DNA from: Devosia elaeis
GTDB taxonomy: Bacteria; Pseudomonadota; Alphaproteobacteria; Rhizobiales; Devosiaceae
Direction of reading: 5' to 3'
Assembly (NCBI RefSeq): GCF_001650025.1
Contig: NZ_LVVY01000071.1
Span: 1 to 64,000, forward strand
DNA: 64,000 nucleotides
The number at the start of each line of letters is the position of its first letter. Position 1 is the first letter of the stretch. Position numbers and translations under genes: made by a program. The notes below the pieces were generated by a model. That model made no database searches, had not been told where the DNA came from, and saw only the letters and a list, made by a program, of their open reading frames with translations. Below are positions 25,106 through 35,318 of this stretch, one piece after another.

Positions 25106-25807
25106 GTGAACAAGTTCTTTAAAATAATTCTGCCTGCCGCCGCTCTGTCGTTGAGCGTGGGCGGCGCCAATGCTGCCGATCTATTGTTCGATCATCCGCA
25201 ACCCGCAATGCCTTACGCCGCCGGCTTCGACTGGAGCGGCTTCTATGCCGGTATCTTCGCCGGCTATGGCGCGGGCGGCGCCACCAGCACGGGCGTGGCG
25301 ACCGGCTCGGTCTCCCCGGTGGATGTCGAGGGCCTGCTGCTCGGCGGCACATTGGGCGCCAATGCGCAATTCGGCTCCTTCGTGCTGGGCCTCGAGGGCG
25401 ACCTGGCTTGGAGCGGCGTCGAAGGTTCGGCCACCTGCGCCGGCGCGCCCGCCTTCGATTGCAACGGCTCGCTGGACTGGCTGGGCACGGGCAAGGCGCG
25501 CGCCGGCGTGGCATTCGACCGCCTGCTGCTGTTCGGCACTGCCGGCCTGGCCTTCGGCGGCATCACTGCATCCACCACGCCCGCAGCGCCGGGCGCCACC
25601 GGCACCTTCTCCTCCACGATCTGGGGCTGGACGGCCGGCGCCGGCGTCGAAGTGGCGGTCAGCGAGGCGATGAGCGTCAAGGCCGAATATGCCTATCACG
25701 ACTTTGCCAGCGTGCGGGCGCCGGTCAATACCATTGCCAATCTCGGCGCCACCGACATCAAGTCCCATGCCCACAGCGTCAAGCTGGGCCTGAACTACCG
25801 CTTCTGA
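25106..25807 (+). CDS. Outer-membrane beta-barrel protein (Omp25/Omp31 type)
   Basis: The roughly 233-residue product has a signal peptide (NKFFKIILPAAALSLSVGGANA) followed by ADLL and the family segment FDWSGFYAGIFAGYGAGG. The rest alternates hydrophobic and polar residues, as in an eight-strand barrel, and ends in YHDF ... HSVKLGLNYRF with the terminal aromatic that targets it to the outer membrane. GTG 25106 is preferred because GGGGG lies 5 nt upstream and it starts a neat signal peptide. In-frame ATGs at 25091 and 25094 are alternatives. A terminator follows. Confidence 0.85.
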   Translation: MNKFFKIILPAAALSLSVGGANAADLLFDHPQPAMPYAAGFDWSGFYAGIFAGYGAGGATSTGVATGSVSPVDVEGLLLGGTLGANAQFGSFVLGLEGDLAWSGVEGSATCAGAPAFDCNGSLDWLGTGKARAGVAFDRLLLFGTAGLAFGGITASTTPAAPGATGTFSSTIWGWTAGAGVEVAVSEAMSVKAEYAYHDFASVRAPVNTIANLGATDIKSHAHSVKLGLNYRF

Positions 25808-25828
25808 ATCCAAGGGCGACGAATGACG

Positions 25829-25855
25829 AAGGGCAGCGCTTGCGCTGCCCTTTTT
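25829..25855 (+). terminator. Intrinsic terminator of the outer-membrane protein gene
   Basis: GGGCAGCG-CTTG-CGCTGCCC is followed by TTTTTGCTTT. The 8-bp stem is perfect. Confidence 0.9.
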
Positions 25856-25894
25856 GCTTTCGCGCGTGGCGTTGCCTGCGCGGATGTCGATGTC

Positions 25895-27006
<1,112 letters not shown>

Positions 27007-27047
27007 CCGGAGCCGTCAGCCCTGTTGAATGACGGCAGGTATAACTC

Positions 27048-29219
27048 TTACAGCGCGCAGGACACGCAGCCCTGGACCTCGGTGCCTTCGAGGGCGAGCT
27101 GGCGCAGGCGGATGTAATAGATGGTCTTGATGCCCTTCTTCCACGCATAGATCTGGGCGCGGTTGATATCGCGGGTGGTCGCGGTATCGCGGAAGAACAG
27201 GGTCAGCGACAGGCCCTGGTCGACATGCTGGGTGGCCGCCGCATAGGTGTCGATGATCTTTTCGGGGCCGATCTCATAGGCATCCTGGTAATAATCCAGG
27301 TTGTCATTGGTCATGAAGGCGGCGGGATAATAGACGCGGCCGATCTTGCCTTCCTTGCGGATCTCGATCTTGGAGACGATCGGGTGGATCGAGGCGGTGG
27401 CGTGATTGATATAGGAGATCGAGCCGGTGGGCGGCACCGCCTGCAGGTTCTGGTTGTAGAGCCCGGTCAGCATCACCCTGGCCTTGAGATCCAGCCAGTC
27501 TTGCTGGGTCGGGATGTGAATGCCGGCTTGCTCGAAGAGCCCGGCGACGCGCTGGGTGGCGGGCTTCCATTCCCTGGTCGTATATTTGTCGAAATAGGTG
27601 CCATCGGCATATTTCGAGTTCTCGAAGCCCTTGAAGGTCTCCTCGCGCTCGGTGGCGATCAGGTTCGAGGCGCGCAGGGCGTGATAGGTCACCGTATAGA
27701 AGTAGATATTGGTGAAATCGACGCCTTCCTCCGAGCCGTAGAAGATGCGCTCGCGGGCGAGATAGCCATGCAGGTTCATCTGGCCGAGCCCGATGGCATG
27801 GCTTTCGGCATTGCCCCGGGCGATGGAGGGCACCGAGCCGATATTGCTCATGTCCGACACGGCGGTCAGCGCCCGGATCGCGGTTTCGATGGTGCGGCCG
27901 AAATCGGATGAATCCATCACCTTGGCGATATTGAGCGAGCCGAGATTGCAGGAAATGTCCTTGCCCAGATGCGCATAGGACAGGTCCTCGTTGAAGGTCG
28001 AGGCATCGCTGACCTGGAGGATTTCCGAGCAGAGATTGCTCATGGTGATGCGGCCCGCGATGGGGTTGGCGCGGTTCACGCTGTCCTCGAACATGATATA
28101 GGGATAGCCGCTCTCGAACTGGATTTCGGCGATCACCTGGAAGAAGTCGCGCGCCTTGATCTTCTTCTTGCGGATGCGCTTGTCCGCCACCATTTCGCGG
28201 TATTTCTCGGTGACCGAAATCTCGGTCATCGGCACGCCATAGACGCGTTCCACGTCATAGGGCGAGAACAGGTACATGTCCTCGTTGTCGCGGGCGAGCT
28301 CGAAGGTGATGTCGGGGATGACGACGCCCAGCGACAAGGTCTTGATGCGCACCTTCTCGTCGGCATTTTCGCGCTTGGTATCGAGGAAGCGCATGATGTC
28401 GGGATGGTGGGCGTGCAGATAGACCGCGCCCGCGCCCTGGCGAGCGCCGAGCTGGTTGGCATAGGAAAAGCTGTCTTCGAGCAGCTTCATCACCGGCAAG
28501 ACGCCCGAGGACTGGTTCTCGATCTGCTTGATGGGCGCACCCATCTCGCGGATATTGGTGAGGCTCAGCGCCACGCCGCCACCGCGCTTGGAAAGCTGCA
28601 GGGCCGAGTTAATGGAGCGGCCGATGCTCTCCATATTGTCCTCGACGCGTAGCAGGAAGCACGAGACCAGCTCGCCGCGCTGCTTCTTGCCGGCATTGAG
28701 GAAAGTGGGCGTCGCGGGCTGGAAGCGGCCGGAAATGATCTCGTCGACGAGCTGGCGGGCCAGGGTTTCATCGCCGCGCGCCAAAGCCAGGGCCACCATG
28801 CAGACGCGGTCCTCGTAGCGCTCGAGATAGCGCTTTCCGTCGAAGGTCTTGAGCGTATAGGAGGTGTAATATTTGAACGCGCCCAGGAAGGTGGGGAAGC
28901 GGAACTTCTGGTCATAGGCGTGGTCGAACAGGTCGCGCACGAAGTTGAAGCTGTATTGATCGAGCACGCCCTGCTCGTAATAGCCTTCGTCCACGAGGTA
29001 GGTCAGTTTCTCGCGCAGATTGTGAAAGAACACCGTGTTCTGGTTCACATGCTGCAAAAAGTATTGATGCGCCGCCTGGCGATCCTTGTCGAACTGGATC
29101 CTGCCCTGCTCGTCATAGAGATTGAGCATGGCATTGAGGGCATGGAAATCCAGCGCCTGATCCTGGTCTTCGGTCTGTTCCGGCGCCTTGGCCGGTCGAT
29201 CTAGAATGAGCGTGTCCAA
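27048..29219 (-). CDS. nrdE: Ribonucleotide reductase class Ib, alpha subunit NrdE
   Basis: NrdE is the catalytic subunit that reduces ribonucleoside diphosphates. The 723-residue protein has the active-site segments [33 protein letters not shown] and [12 protein letters not shown], and the C-terminal redox pair CVSC that is re-reduced by NrdH. The start is probably TTG 29219 ([13 protein letters not shown]): it overlaps the end of nrdI by 19 nt, and the length then equals the family norm. Upstream in-frame codons are a shadow of nrdI. It lacks the ATP-cone of class Ia enzymes. Confidence 0.95.
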   Translation of the reverse strand: MDTLILDRPAKAPEQTEDQDQALDFHALNAMLNLYDEQGRIQFDKDRQAAHQYFLQHVNQNTVFFHNLREKLTYLVDEGYYEQGVLDQYSFNFVRDLFDHAYDQKFRFPTFLGAFKYYTSYTLKTFDGKRYLERYEDRVCMVALALARGDETLARQLVDEIISGRFQPATPTFLNAGKKQRGELVSCFLLRVEDNMESIGRSINSALQLSKRGGGVALSLTNIREMGAPIKQIENQSSGVLPVMKLLEDSFSYANQLGARQGAGAVYLHAHHPDIMRFLDTKRENADEKVRIKTLSLGVVIPDITFELARDNEDMYLFSPYDVERVYGVPMTEISVTEKYREMVADKRIRKKKIKARDFFQVIAEIQFESGYPYIMFEDSVNRANPIAGRITMSNLCSEILQVSDASTFNEDLSYAHLGKDISCNLGSLNIAKVMDSSDFGRTIETAIRALTAVSDMSNIGSVPSIARGNAESHAIGLGQMNLHGYLARERIFYGSEEGVDFTNIYFYTVTYHALRASNLIATEREETFKGFENSKYADGTYFDKYTTREWKPATQRVAGLFEQAGIHIPTQQDWLDLKARVMLTGLYNQNLQAVPPTGSISYINHATASIHPIVSKIEIRKEGKIGRVYYPAAFMTNDNLDYYQDAYEIGPEKIIDTYAAATQHVDQGLSLTLFFRDTATTRDINRAQIYAWKKGIKTIYYIRLRQLALEGTEVQGCVSCAL

Positions 29220-29605
29220 AACAGGTCCAGTCCTTTTCTGACATTGGCGACATCCTCGTCGGTGCCGAGCAGCTCGAACCGATAGAGGAGCGGCACCGCG
29301 CATTTGCCCGCGACGATGTCGCCGGCCAGGCAATAGGCGGTGCCGAAATTGGTATTGCCCGCGGCGATGACGCCACGGATGAGGCGGCGATTGGCCTCGA
29401 TATTGAGGAAGCGGATCACCGGCCTGGGCACCGCGCCCTTGCCGTGGACCCCGCCATAGGTGGGCAGGACCAGCACATAGGGCGCGCTGACTTCGGGCGG
29501 GGCACTGGCCGCATCGACCGGCAGGCGCGTCGCGTCACACCCCAGCTTCCCGACGAAGCGATGGGTGTTTTCCGAAGTGCTGGAATAATAGACGAGCCCG
29601 CCCAT
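29201..29605 (-). CDS. nrdI: Flavodoxin-like NrdI
   Basis: NrdI is the small flavoprotein that supplies oxidant for assembling the dimanganese-tyrosyl radical in NrdF. The 134-residue protein has the FMN loop [16 protein letters not shown], the [18 protein letters not shown] segment and [11 protein letters not shown]. It lies 6 nt downstream of nrdH and overlaps nrdE. Its presence shows that the reductase is class Ib. Confidence 0.95.
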   Translation of the reverse strand: MGGLVYYSSTSENTHRFVGKLGCDATRLPVDAASAPPEVSAPYVLVLPTYGGVHGKGAVPRPVIRFLNIEANRRLIRGVIAAGNTNFGTAYCLAGDIVAGKCAVPLLYRFELLGTDEDVANVRKGLDLFWTRSF

Positions 29606-29611
29606 CTTCGG

Positions 29612-29833
29612 TCAGGCCAAAGCGCCGATCATGTCCGGGCGGAAGCCGGCCCAGTGCTGGTCGCCGGCGACCACCACCGGCACCTGGCGATAGCCCATGG
29701 TCTCCACTCGCGCATAGGCGTCGCTGTCCGCCGAAATATCGATGACCTGATAGGGAAGCCCCTTGCGGTCGAGGGCGCGGGTGGTGGCATGGCACTGCAC
29801 GCAGGCGGGTTTGGAATAGACAATGATGCTCAT
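29612..29833 (-). CDS. nrdH: Glutaredoxin-like NrdH redoxin
   Basis: NrdH is the electron donor of class Ib ribonucleotide reductase, reduced by thioredoxin reductase. The 73-residue protein has the CxxC active site CVQC and the family end GYRQVPVVVAGDQHWAGFRPDMI. ATG 29833 has GAGGG 8 nt upstream. It is the first gene of nrdHIEF, behind a cobalamin riboswitch and an NrdR box. Confidence 0.95.
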   Translation of the reverse strand: MSIIVYSKPACVQCHATTRALDRKGLPYQVIDISADSDAYARVETMGYRQVPVVVAGDQHWAGFRPDMIGALA

Positions 29834-29951
29834 CGAAAAATCCCTCGCGGATCATGGGCGGATGCACGAGGAAAACGGCCGGCCGGCATCTGGCCGCACC
29901 TGTCCGTTCGCCTGCCCGGTCATCCCGCCGGTGGACGTCAAAAAGCGTTCG

Positions 29952-30139
29952 AGGCAGGTCTCCTGGCTTGCGGGTCGCCATTCGTGCCGGCCTTCCCGGG
30001 CCCCCGGGCCCAGTGGCATTCTCGACAGAACTCGCCGCTCACAGTTGCGGGGACAGCCCCGGAATTGGCCGCGCCTTCTGGCATCGGGCCGCACCGGATT
30101 CCCGTCTTAGCCGCCATTCCTTGCGGGTGGCGGAACCTT
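29952..30139 (-). ncRNA. Cobalamin (B12) riboswitch upstream of nrdHIEF
   Basis: Read on the minus strand, the region contains the conserved B12-element parts in order: GGTTCCGCCACCCGCAAGG, GAATCCGGTGCGG, the core CTGTCCCCGCAACTGTGAGC, CCACTGGG, GGGAAGGCCGGC and the closing GCAAGCCAGGAGACC. The order and core match the adenosylcobalamin riboswitch class. The remaining 118 nt to nrdH should hold the expression platform. Binding of B12 would be expected to switch off this B12-independent reductase. Confidence 0.93.
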
Positions 30140-30141
30140 GA

Positions 30142-30157
30142 ACACTACATATAGTAG
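30142..30157. promoter_or_regulatory. NrdR box upstream of nrdHIEF
   Basis: ACACTACATATAGTAG agrees with the NrdR-box consensus at most positions. NrdR is the ATP/dATP-sensing repressor of ribonucleotide reductase genes. The box lies just upstream of the riboswitch and so probably overlaps the promoter. A second box at the usual spacing was not found. Confidence 0.7.
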
Positions 30158-30380
30158 GTAAGCGTAAAGATTCGCCTAGCGCAACTTCTGCCCGCGTTGC
30201 CCAAGTGTTCCTCTTGACGGGGGAAGGGCTTGAGTCGGCGCGGGGTCAGCGGCGGAACGGAACCCAGGCGCCGCCGGGCGGCCGACATGTGCCGATCCGA
30301 TGACGCAAGTGGCCTTGCAATAAACTTTTGTCTTGCAAGTTTTCGTGCATGAGCGCATGGTGCCGGCGATGGAGGAGACC
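30158..30380. other. Divergent promoter region between nrdHIEF and rpiR
   Basis: These 223 bp hold no supported gene. The left end belongs to the nrd promoter. The right end contains an operator candidate at 30314-30342 and the RpiR ribosome site. Confidence 0.5.
30314..30342. promoter_or_regulatory. Operator candidate upstream of the RpiR gene
   Basis: CTTGCAA occurs twice (30314 and 30332), the second inside the palindrome CTTGCAAG. AAACTT at 30322 and AAGTTT at 30337 form a further inverted pair. Autoregulation by the RpiR protein is a reasonable guess. Confidence 0.4.
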
Positions 30381-31217
30381 ATGTCAGTTCTGGAGCGCGT
30401 CAAGGACGCCGCCGAGACGCTTACCCCGGCCGAGCAATTGCTGATCAAGCAGGTGATTGCCAGTCCGCGCGACATCGCGCTGGGCACGGCAAGCGGGCTG
30501 GCGCGACGCATCGGCGTGCATGAAGCCACCGCCTCGCGCCTCGCCAAGAAACTCGGCTATCCCAATTATGCCGGATTCCGGGCCGCGATCCAGGAGGAAT
30601 TCATCGTCCGCACCGATCCGGCGACCCGCGTGCGCAATACGCTGCAGCAGACCAGCGAGGCGGGGCTGATCACCGATCTGGTGAGCCGCGAGATCGAGGC
30701 CCTGGCTGGATTGCAGCGCTATGTCGACGACGCCAAGCTCCTGGCGGCGGCCCAGGCGCTGCTGAAGGCGCGGCGCATCTATGTCTTCGCCCGTGGCAAT
30801 GCCGAGGCGCTGGCCGTGCTGATCGATCGCCGCCTGCGGCGCATGGGCCGCGACACCATCATGCTGGCCGGCGAAGGCCGGGACCTGGCCGAACGGGTAC
30901 TGGCCATGAATGGCGACGACGCCATCATCGCCTTCGCCTTTCGCCGCCAGCCCAGTCATTACGCCGCCCTGCTCAACCGCGCCCGCGCCATGAGCGCGAC
31001 CTCGGTGGTGATCTCGGGCAGTGTCGGGCCATCGCTGGTGCCGGCCGGCGATCACCTGCTGTTCGCCCCGCGCACCGGCTCGCAGGATGCGTTCCAGACG
31101 CTCACCGTGCCCATGGCCATCTGCAATGCGCTGGTGCTGGCCATGGCCAAGGAAGACCCCAAGGCCTCGCTGCACTATCTCGAAATTCTGGGCCAGCTCA
31201 TCGACGCTTTCGACTAA
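30381..31217 (+). CDS. MurR/RpiR family transcriptional regulator
   Basis: The 278-residue protein has an N-terminal helix-turn-helix (TASGLARRIGVHEATASRLAKKLGYPNYAGFRAAIQEEF region) and a C-terminal SIS domain (about 120-250), which binds phosphosugars. I chose ATG 30381 because GGAGGAG lies 3 to 10 nt upstream. It is directly followed by an ABC operon and a phosphatase, so its likely ligand is the phosphorylated compound handled by them. This link is inference from context. Confidence 0.9.
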   Translation: MSVLERVKDAAETLTPAEQLLIKQVIASPRDIALGTASGLARRIGVHEATASRLAKKLGYPNYAGFRAAIQEEFIVRTDPATRVRNTLQQTSEAGLITDLVSREIEALAGLQRYVDDAKLLAAAQALLKARRIYVFARGNAEALAVLIDRRLRRMGRDTIMLAGEGRDLAERVLAMNGDDAIIAFAFRRQPSHYAALLNRARAMSATSVVISGSVGPSLVPAGDHLLFAPRTGSQDAFQTLTVPMAICNALVLAMAKEDPKASLHYLEILGQLIDAFD

Positions 31218-31341
31218 GGGCGCGCTGGGAGAAGGACATTGGCGCGTCCAATTTCTGCAAGTTCACATGCATGTCGTATCCATCGTGCAAATGCGTGTGC
31301 ATCCATAAGGCGCATGAGGCGCCATTCCTGAGGAGGATTTG

Positions 31342-32472
31342 ATGGACAAGAAAACTTTGCTGCTTTCCACCGCCCTGCTGGCTCTGGCCGCTCCGGCCCT
31401 GGCGCAGAATTACGATCCGGCGCTCGACGCCATGAGCGCCGAGGACTTGCTGCCCTTGGCGCAGCAAGAGGGCACGGTGACGGTCTATTCGTTCACCAGC
31501 CGCATCGCGGCGGTGGAAGCGGCCTTCGAGGCGGCCTATCCGGGCATCGACATGATCAGCCACGACATGAGCTCGACCGAGCAGATCACCCGGCTCAAGG
31601 CCGAGGCGGCCGCCGGCATTGCCAGCGCCGACGTGGTCTATATCTCGGACGCGCCCGTGGTCTTCGCCGAACTGCTGGGGCCGGGCCTCGTCACGCCCTA
31701 TGTGCCGCCCCGCGTCGTGCCGCTGCTCGATGCCCATGAGCGCGAGCCGCTCCTGGCCCAGCGCCTCTCCACCAAGGTGCTGATGTATAACGAGCAGGCC
31801 AATCCCGATGGCGCCCCGATCAGCAATCTCTGGGAATTGACCACCGCGGACTGGACCGGCCGCGTGATCATGGTCGATCCGCTGCAGCGCGGCGATTACC
31901 TCGACCTGATGACCGAGATCGTGCTGCGCTCCGACGAGATGGAAAGCGCCTATCAGGCCCAGTTCGGCACGCCCATCAGCCTCGATGACGGGGTCGAAAA
32001 TGCCGGCCAGCAATTCATCGTCGATCTCTTCGAGAACGACCTGATCCTGGTGTCCTCGACCGATGACGTGAATGCCGCCGTCGGCACCCTGGGCCAGGAC
32101 AATCCGCCGGTCGGCTTCACCTCCTATTCCGACCGCCGCGACAATGAAGACGAAGGCTGGGCCTTGCAGGTGGCCAATGACGTGACCCCGGCCAACGGCA
32201 TCATCTTCCCCGCCGTCCTGGCGGTTTCCGCCAATGCGACCCATCCGGCGGCGGCGCGCCTGGTCATCGATTTCCTCATGGGGGACGACAGCGAGACCGG
32301 CGGCGAAGGCTTCAAGCCCTTCTATGTCGCCGGTGACTATGCCACCCGCAGCGATATCGTCAGCCATCCCGACGCGGTGCCGCTCGACCAGTTCAACGCC
32401 TGGTCGATCGATCCGGTGGCGACCTCGAACCTGCGCCAGGACGTGGGCGACCTCGTCCTCTCCCTGCAATAA
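31342..32472 (+). CDS. ABC transporter binding protein (Fbp/AfuA type)
   Basis: This 376-residue periplasmic receptor has a signal peptide (LLLSTALLALAAPALAQN) and the class of fold used by ferric-ion, thiamine, phosphonate and hexose-phosphate transporters (EGTVTVYSFTSRIAAVEAAFEAAYPGI at the mature N-terminus). AGGAGG lies upstream of ATG 31342. A 10-bp palindrome ACATGCATGT is at 31265-31274. The two-tyrosine iron site of ferric-binding proteins is not evident, which with the RpiR and phosphatase neighbours argues for a phosphorylated organic substrate rather than iron. Confidence 0.85.
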   Translation: MDKKTLLLSTALLALAAPALAQNYDPALDAMSAEDLLPLAQQEGTVTVYSFTSRIAAVEAAFEAAYPGIDMISHDMSSTEQITRLKAEAAAGIASADVVYISDAPVVFAELLGPGLVTPYVPPRVVPLLDAHEREPLLAQRLSTKVLMYNEQANPDGAPISNLWELTTADWTGRVIMVDPLQRGDYLDLMTEIVLRSDEMESAYQAQFGTPISLDDGVENAGQQFIVDLFENDLILVSSTDDVNAAVGTLGQDNPPVGFTSYSDRRDNEDEGWALQVANDVTPANGIIFPAVLAVSANATHPAAARLVIDFLMGDDSETGGEGFKPFYVAGDYATRSDIVSHPDAVPLDQFNAWSIDPVATSNLRQDVGDLVLSLQ

Positions 32473-32528
32473 GCTCTGCAACGGCTCCCGGCATTGTCGC
32501 CGGGAGCCATTTCCGGCGGTTCACATTC

Positions 32529-34274
32529 ATGTCTCTGGTTTCCACGCGCGGCGCCGCGCGGCCCCTTCGCATCGACGGAAAGCTGGTGCTCAAGCTGGTC
32601 GTACTGGCCATATTGGGCGTGCTCGTCGCCGCGCCGCTCTTGCGCATCCTGTTCGAAACGCTTTCGCCCGGCGCCATCGTCGCCTGGAGCGACGTCACCT
32701 CCGGCCGGCTGGCGCGCAACCTGCTCTGGGTGCCGCTCGGCAATACGCTGATCCTGGGCGTGGGTGTCGCCTGCGGCTGCGTGCTGATCGGCGGCTTCCT
32801 CGCCTGGCTGGTGGTGATGACGGACGTGCCCTTCCGCCGCACCATCGGGCTGATGGCCACCCTGCCCTTCATGATCCCCAGCTTCGCCACCGCTTTGGCC
32901 TGGGGATCGCTGTTCCGCAATGGGCGCGTCGGCGGCCAGACCGGCTTTCTCGAAGGGCTGGGCCTTTCCATTCCCGACTGGCTCTCCTGGGGCATGGTGC
33001 CGACCTTGATCGTCTTGATCGCGCATTATTACTCGCTGGCCTTCACGGTGATCGCCGCCGCCCTCGCCACGGTCAATTCCGACCTGGTGGAAGCCGCGCA
33101 GATGGCCGGCGCCAGGCGCGGCCGCATCCTCATGGGGATCGTGCTGCCCGTGGCGCTGCCCGCCGTGGTCGCGGGCGCCTCGCTCACCTTTGCCGGCGCC
33201 GTCTCCAATTTCGCCGCGCCCGCTCTCCTGGGCCTGCCGGTGCGCATGCAGACCATGGCCACCCGGCTCTATGGCCTCATCGAAGTGGGGCAGACCGCGC
33301 GCGGCTATGTCATCGCCATCCTGCTGATTGCCGTCTCGGCCCTCTTCCTCTGGCTGGGCAACAAGGTGATTTCGGGCCGCCGCTCCTATGCCACCATTAC
33401 CGGCAAGGGCGGCCGAGCCAAGCGCTTCACCCTGGGCAATGCGCGCCTGCCGCTCTTTGCCGTCGCGGCGCTGATCTGCCTGGCGACGACCATCGTGCCG
33501 GTGCTCATCCTCATCGCGTCCTCGCTGGCCCCGTCCTCGTCGGCGCTGTTTTCCAACTGGACGCTGCATTATTGGACCGGCGCCTCCAATCCCTCGATCG
33601 CCCAGGGGCAGGCGGGGATTTTCTCCAATCCCTTCATCGTCTCGGCCACCGGCCTGACCATGGGCCTCGGCGTCGCCGTGGCGATCACCACGACGCTGAT
33701 CGGGCTGATCGTCGCCTTCGTCCTTGCCCGCGACGGCAAGGGGCCGCTGGCCGGCATCATCAACCAGGTCAGTTTCCTGCCGCTTCTGGTGCCCGGCATC
33801 GCCTTCGGCGCGGCCTATATCGCGCTGTTCGGCGCGCCGATCGGCCCCTTTCCGGCGCTCTACGGCACCTTCGCCCTGCTGCTGATCGCCGGCACGGCCT
33901 ATCTGTTGCCCTTCTCGGTGCAAACCGGTCGCGCCGTCATCCAGCAGGTCTCCGGCGATCTCGACGAAAGCGCCCGCATGACCGGGGCGGGCTTTCTGCG
34001 CCGCCTCGCCGCCATCACCGTGCCGCTGGCGAGCCGGGGCCTCGCCGCCGGCGGCCTGATCGTCTTCGTCAAGATCATGCGCGATCTCTCGCTGGTGGTG
34101 CTGCTGTTCACCCCGACCATGCCGGTGCTGTCGGTCCTGGCCTATCGCTATGCCTCCGAAGGCTTCACTCAATTCGCCAATGCCATAACCGTCGTGATCC
34201 TGGTGATCTCGATTGCCGCGACCCTCTTGGCCAATCAATTGCAGGCCAAGTCGCAGCCCTGGCTCAAATCGTAA
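32529..34274 (+). CDS. ABC transporter permease, fused double permease (FbpB/AfuB type)
   Basis: This 581-residue inner-membrane protein has two permease halves with about twelve segments in total. Each half has an EAA loop: VEAAQMAGARRGRILMGIVLPVALP in the first and DESARMTGAGFLRRLAAITVPLAS in the second. So one polypeptide replaces a permease dimer, as in FbpB and ThiP. It lies between the binding protein (56 nt) and the ATPase (9 nt). The name iron permease often given to the family should not be taken as proof of substrate. Confidence 0.9.
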   Translation: MSLVSTRGAARPLRIDGKLVLKLVVLAILGVLVAAPLLRILFETLSPGAIVAWSDVTSGRLARNLLWVPLGNTLILGVGVACGCVLIGGFLAWLVVMTDVPFRRTIGLMATLPFMIPSFATALAWGSLFRNGRVGGQTGFLEGLGLSIPDWLSWGMVPTLIVLIAHYYSLAFTVIAAALATVNSDLVEAAQMAGARRGRILMGIVLPVALPAVVAGASLTFAGAVSNFAAPALLGLPVRMQTMATRLYGLIEVGQTARGYVIAILLIAVSALFLWLGNKVISGRRSYATITGKGGRAKRFTLGNARLPLFAVAALICLATTIVPVLILIASSLAPSSSALFSNWTLHYWTGASNPSIAQGQAGIFSNPFIVSATGLTMGLGVAVAITTTLIGLIVAFVLARDGKGPLAGIINQVSFLPLLVPGIAFGAAYIALFGAPIGPFPALYGTFALLLIAGTAYLLPFSVQTGRAVIQQVSGDLDESARMTGAGFLRRLAAITVPLASRGLAAGGLIVFVKIMRDLSLVVLLFTPTMPVLSVLAYRYASEGFTQFANAITVVILVISIAATLLANQLQAKSQPWLKS

Positions 34275-34283
34275 GTCATCCCC

Positions 34284-35318
34284 ATGATCCGCATCGAAAA
34301 TCTCGTGAAATCCTTCGGCGCCTTCAATGCCGTCGACGACATCTCCCTCAGCGTGCCCGAGGGCGCCTTCCTGGTCCTGGTCGGCCCGTCCGGCTGCGGC
34401 AAATCCACCATGCTGCGCATGCTGGCAGGGCTGGAGACGCCCAGCGGCGGCACCATCGCCTTCGGCGACAGGATCGTTTCGGACGGCAATCGCGGCTGGA
34501 CCATCGATCCGGCGCAACGCGATACCGGCCTGGTCTTCCAGTCCTATGCGCTCTGGCCGCATATGAGCGTGGCCGGCAATGTCGATTGGCCGCTCAAGAT
34601 CGCCGGCATGGCCAGGCCCGAGCGCCAGGCGCGTGTCGCCGAAGTGCTGACCATGCTGGGCATCGCGCCCCTGGCCACGCGCTATCCCAACGAGATTTCC
34701 GGCGGCCAGCAGCAGCGCGTGGCCATTGCCCGCATGATCGCGCCCCGGCCCTCGATCCTGCTCTTCGACGAGCCGCTCTCCAATCTCGATGCCAAATTGC
34801 GCGTGGAAATGCGCACCGAATTGCTGCGCGTCCATCGCGCCACCGGCGCCACCTCGGTCTATGTGACCCATGACCAGGTGGAGGCCATGACCATGGCCAG
34901 CCATGTCGCCGTGCTCAACCAGGGCCGGGTGGAGCAATTCGGCACCCCCGAGGACCTGGTGCGGAACCCCGCCACCGCCTTCGTCGCCACCTTTGTCGGC
35001 ACGCCGCCGGCCAATCTCGTGCCAGTCTCGGTCCTGCCGCGGGAACGGGCGGCGAGCCTGCCCGCCCAAGCCTCGGCCATGTACCGGCCCGAAGACCTCT
35101 CGGTCAGCGCCATTCCTATCGAGGGGAGCCTGGCTTTCGACTTCGCCGAGGCCAGCCCCGTTGCCGGGCGCACCATGCTGACGGGCATAAGCGACAGCCT
35201 GCGCATCACCGCCGTGGTCGATGCCGCGCCGCGTTTCGCCGTCGGCGACAAGGTGCATTTCGTCCTGCCGGAGGCGCCCGCCGCGCTGTTCGGCGCCAAC
35301 GGGGAGCGCCTGTCATGA
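34284..35318 (+). CDS. ABC transporter ATPase (FbpC/AfuC type)
   Basis: The 344-residue ATPase has Walker A GPSGCGKST, signature ISGGQQQRVAIARMI, Walker B ILLFDEPLSNLD and the switch region VTHDQVEAMTM, followed by a C-terminal TOBE-type domain. It overlaps the phosphatase gene by 4 nt (ATGA), which ties the phosphatase to the transporter. Confidence 0.93.
   Translation: MIRIENLVKSFGAFNAVDDISLSVPEGAFLVLVGPSGCGKSTMLRMLAGLETPSGGTIAFGDRIVSDGNRGWTIDPAQRDTGLVFQSYALWPHMSVAGNVDWPLKIAGMARPERQARVAEVLTMLGIAPLATRYPNEISGGQQQRVAIARMIAPRPSILLFDEPLSNLDAKLRVEMRTELLRVHRATGATSVYVTHDQVEAMTMASHVAVLNQGRVEQFGTPEDLVRNPATAFVATFVGTPPANLVPVSVLPRERAASLPAQASAMYRPEDLSVSAIPIEGSLAFDFAEASPVAGRTMLTGISDSLRITAVVDAAPRFAVGDKVHFVLPEAPAALFGANGERLS

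Noticed and set aside
32337-35258. A 973-codon open frame on the minus strand across the ABC permease and ATPase genes
   Set aside because: It is a shadow with Gly/Gln/Asp/Arg-rich low-complexity sequence; the plus strand has clear Walker and EAA motifs.
31342-35318. Ferric iron transporter
   Set aside because: The family name would suggest it, but no iron-ligand tyrosines or Fur box are apparent, and the RpiR and phosphatase genes point to an organophosphate.
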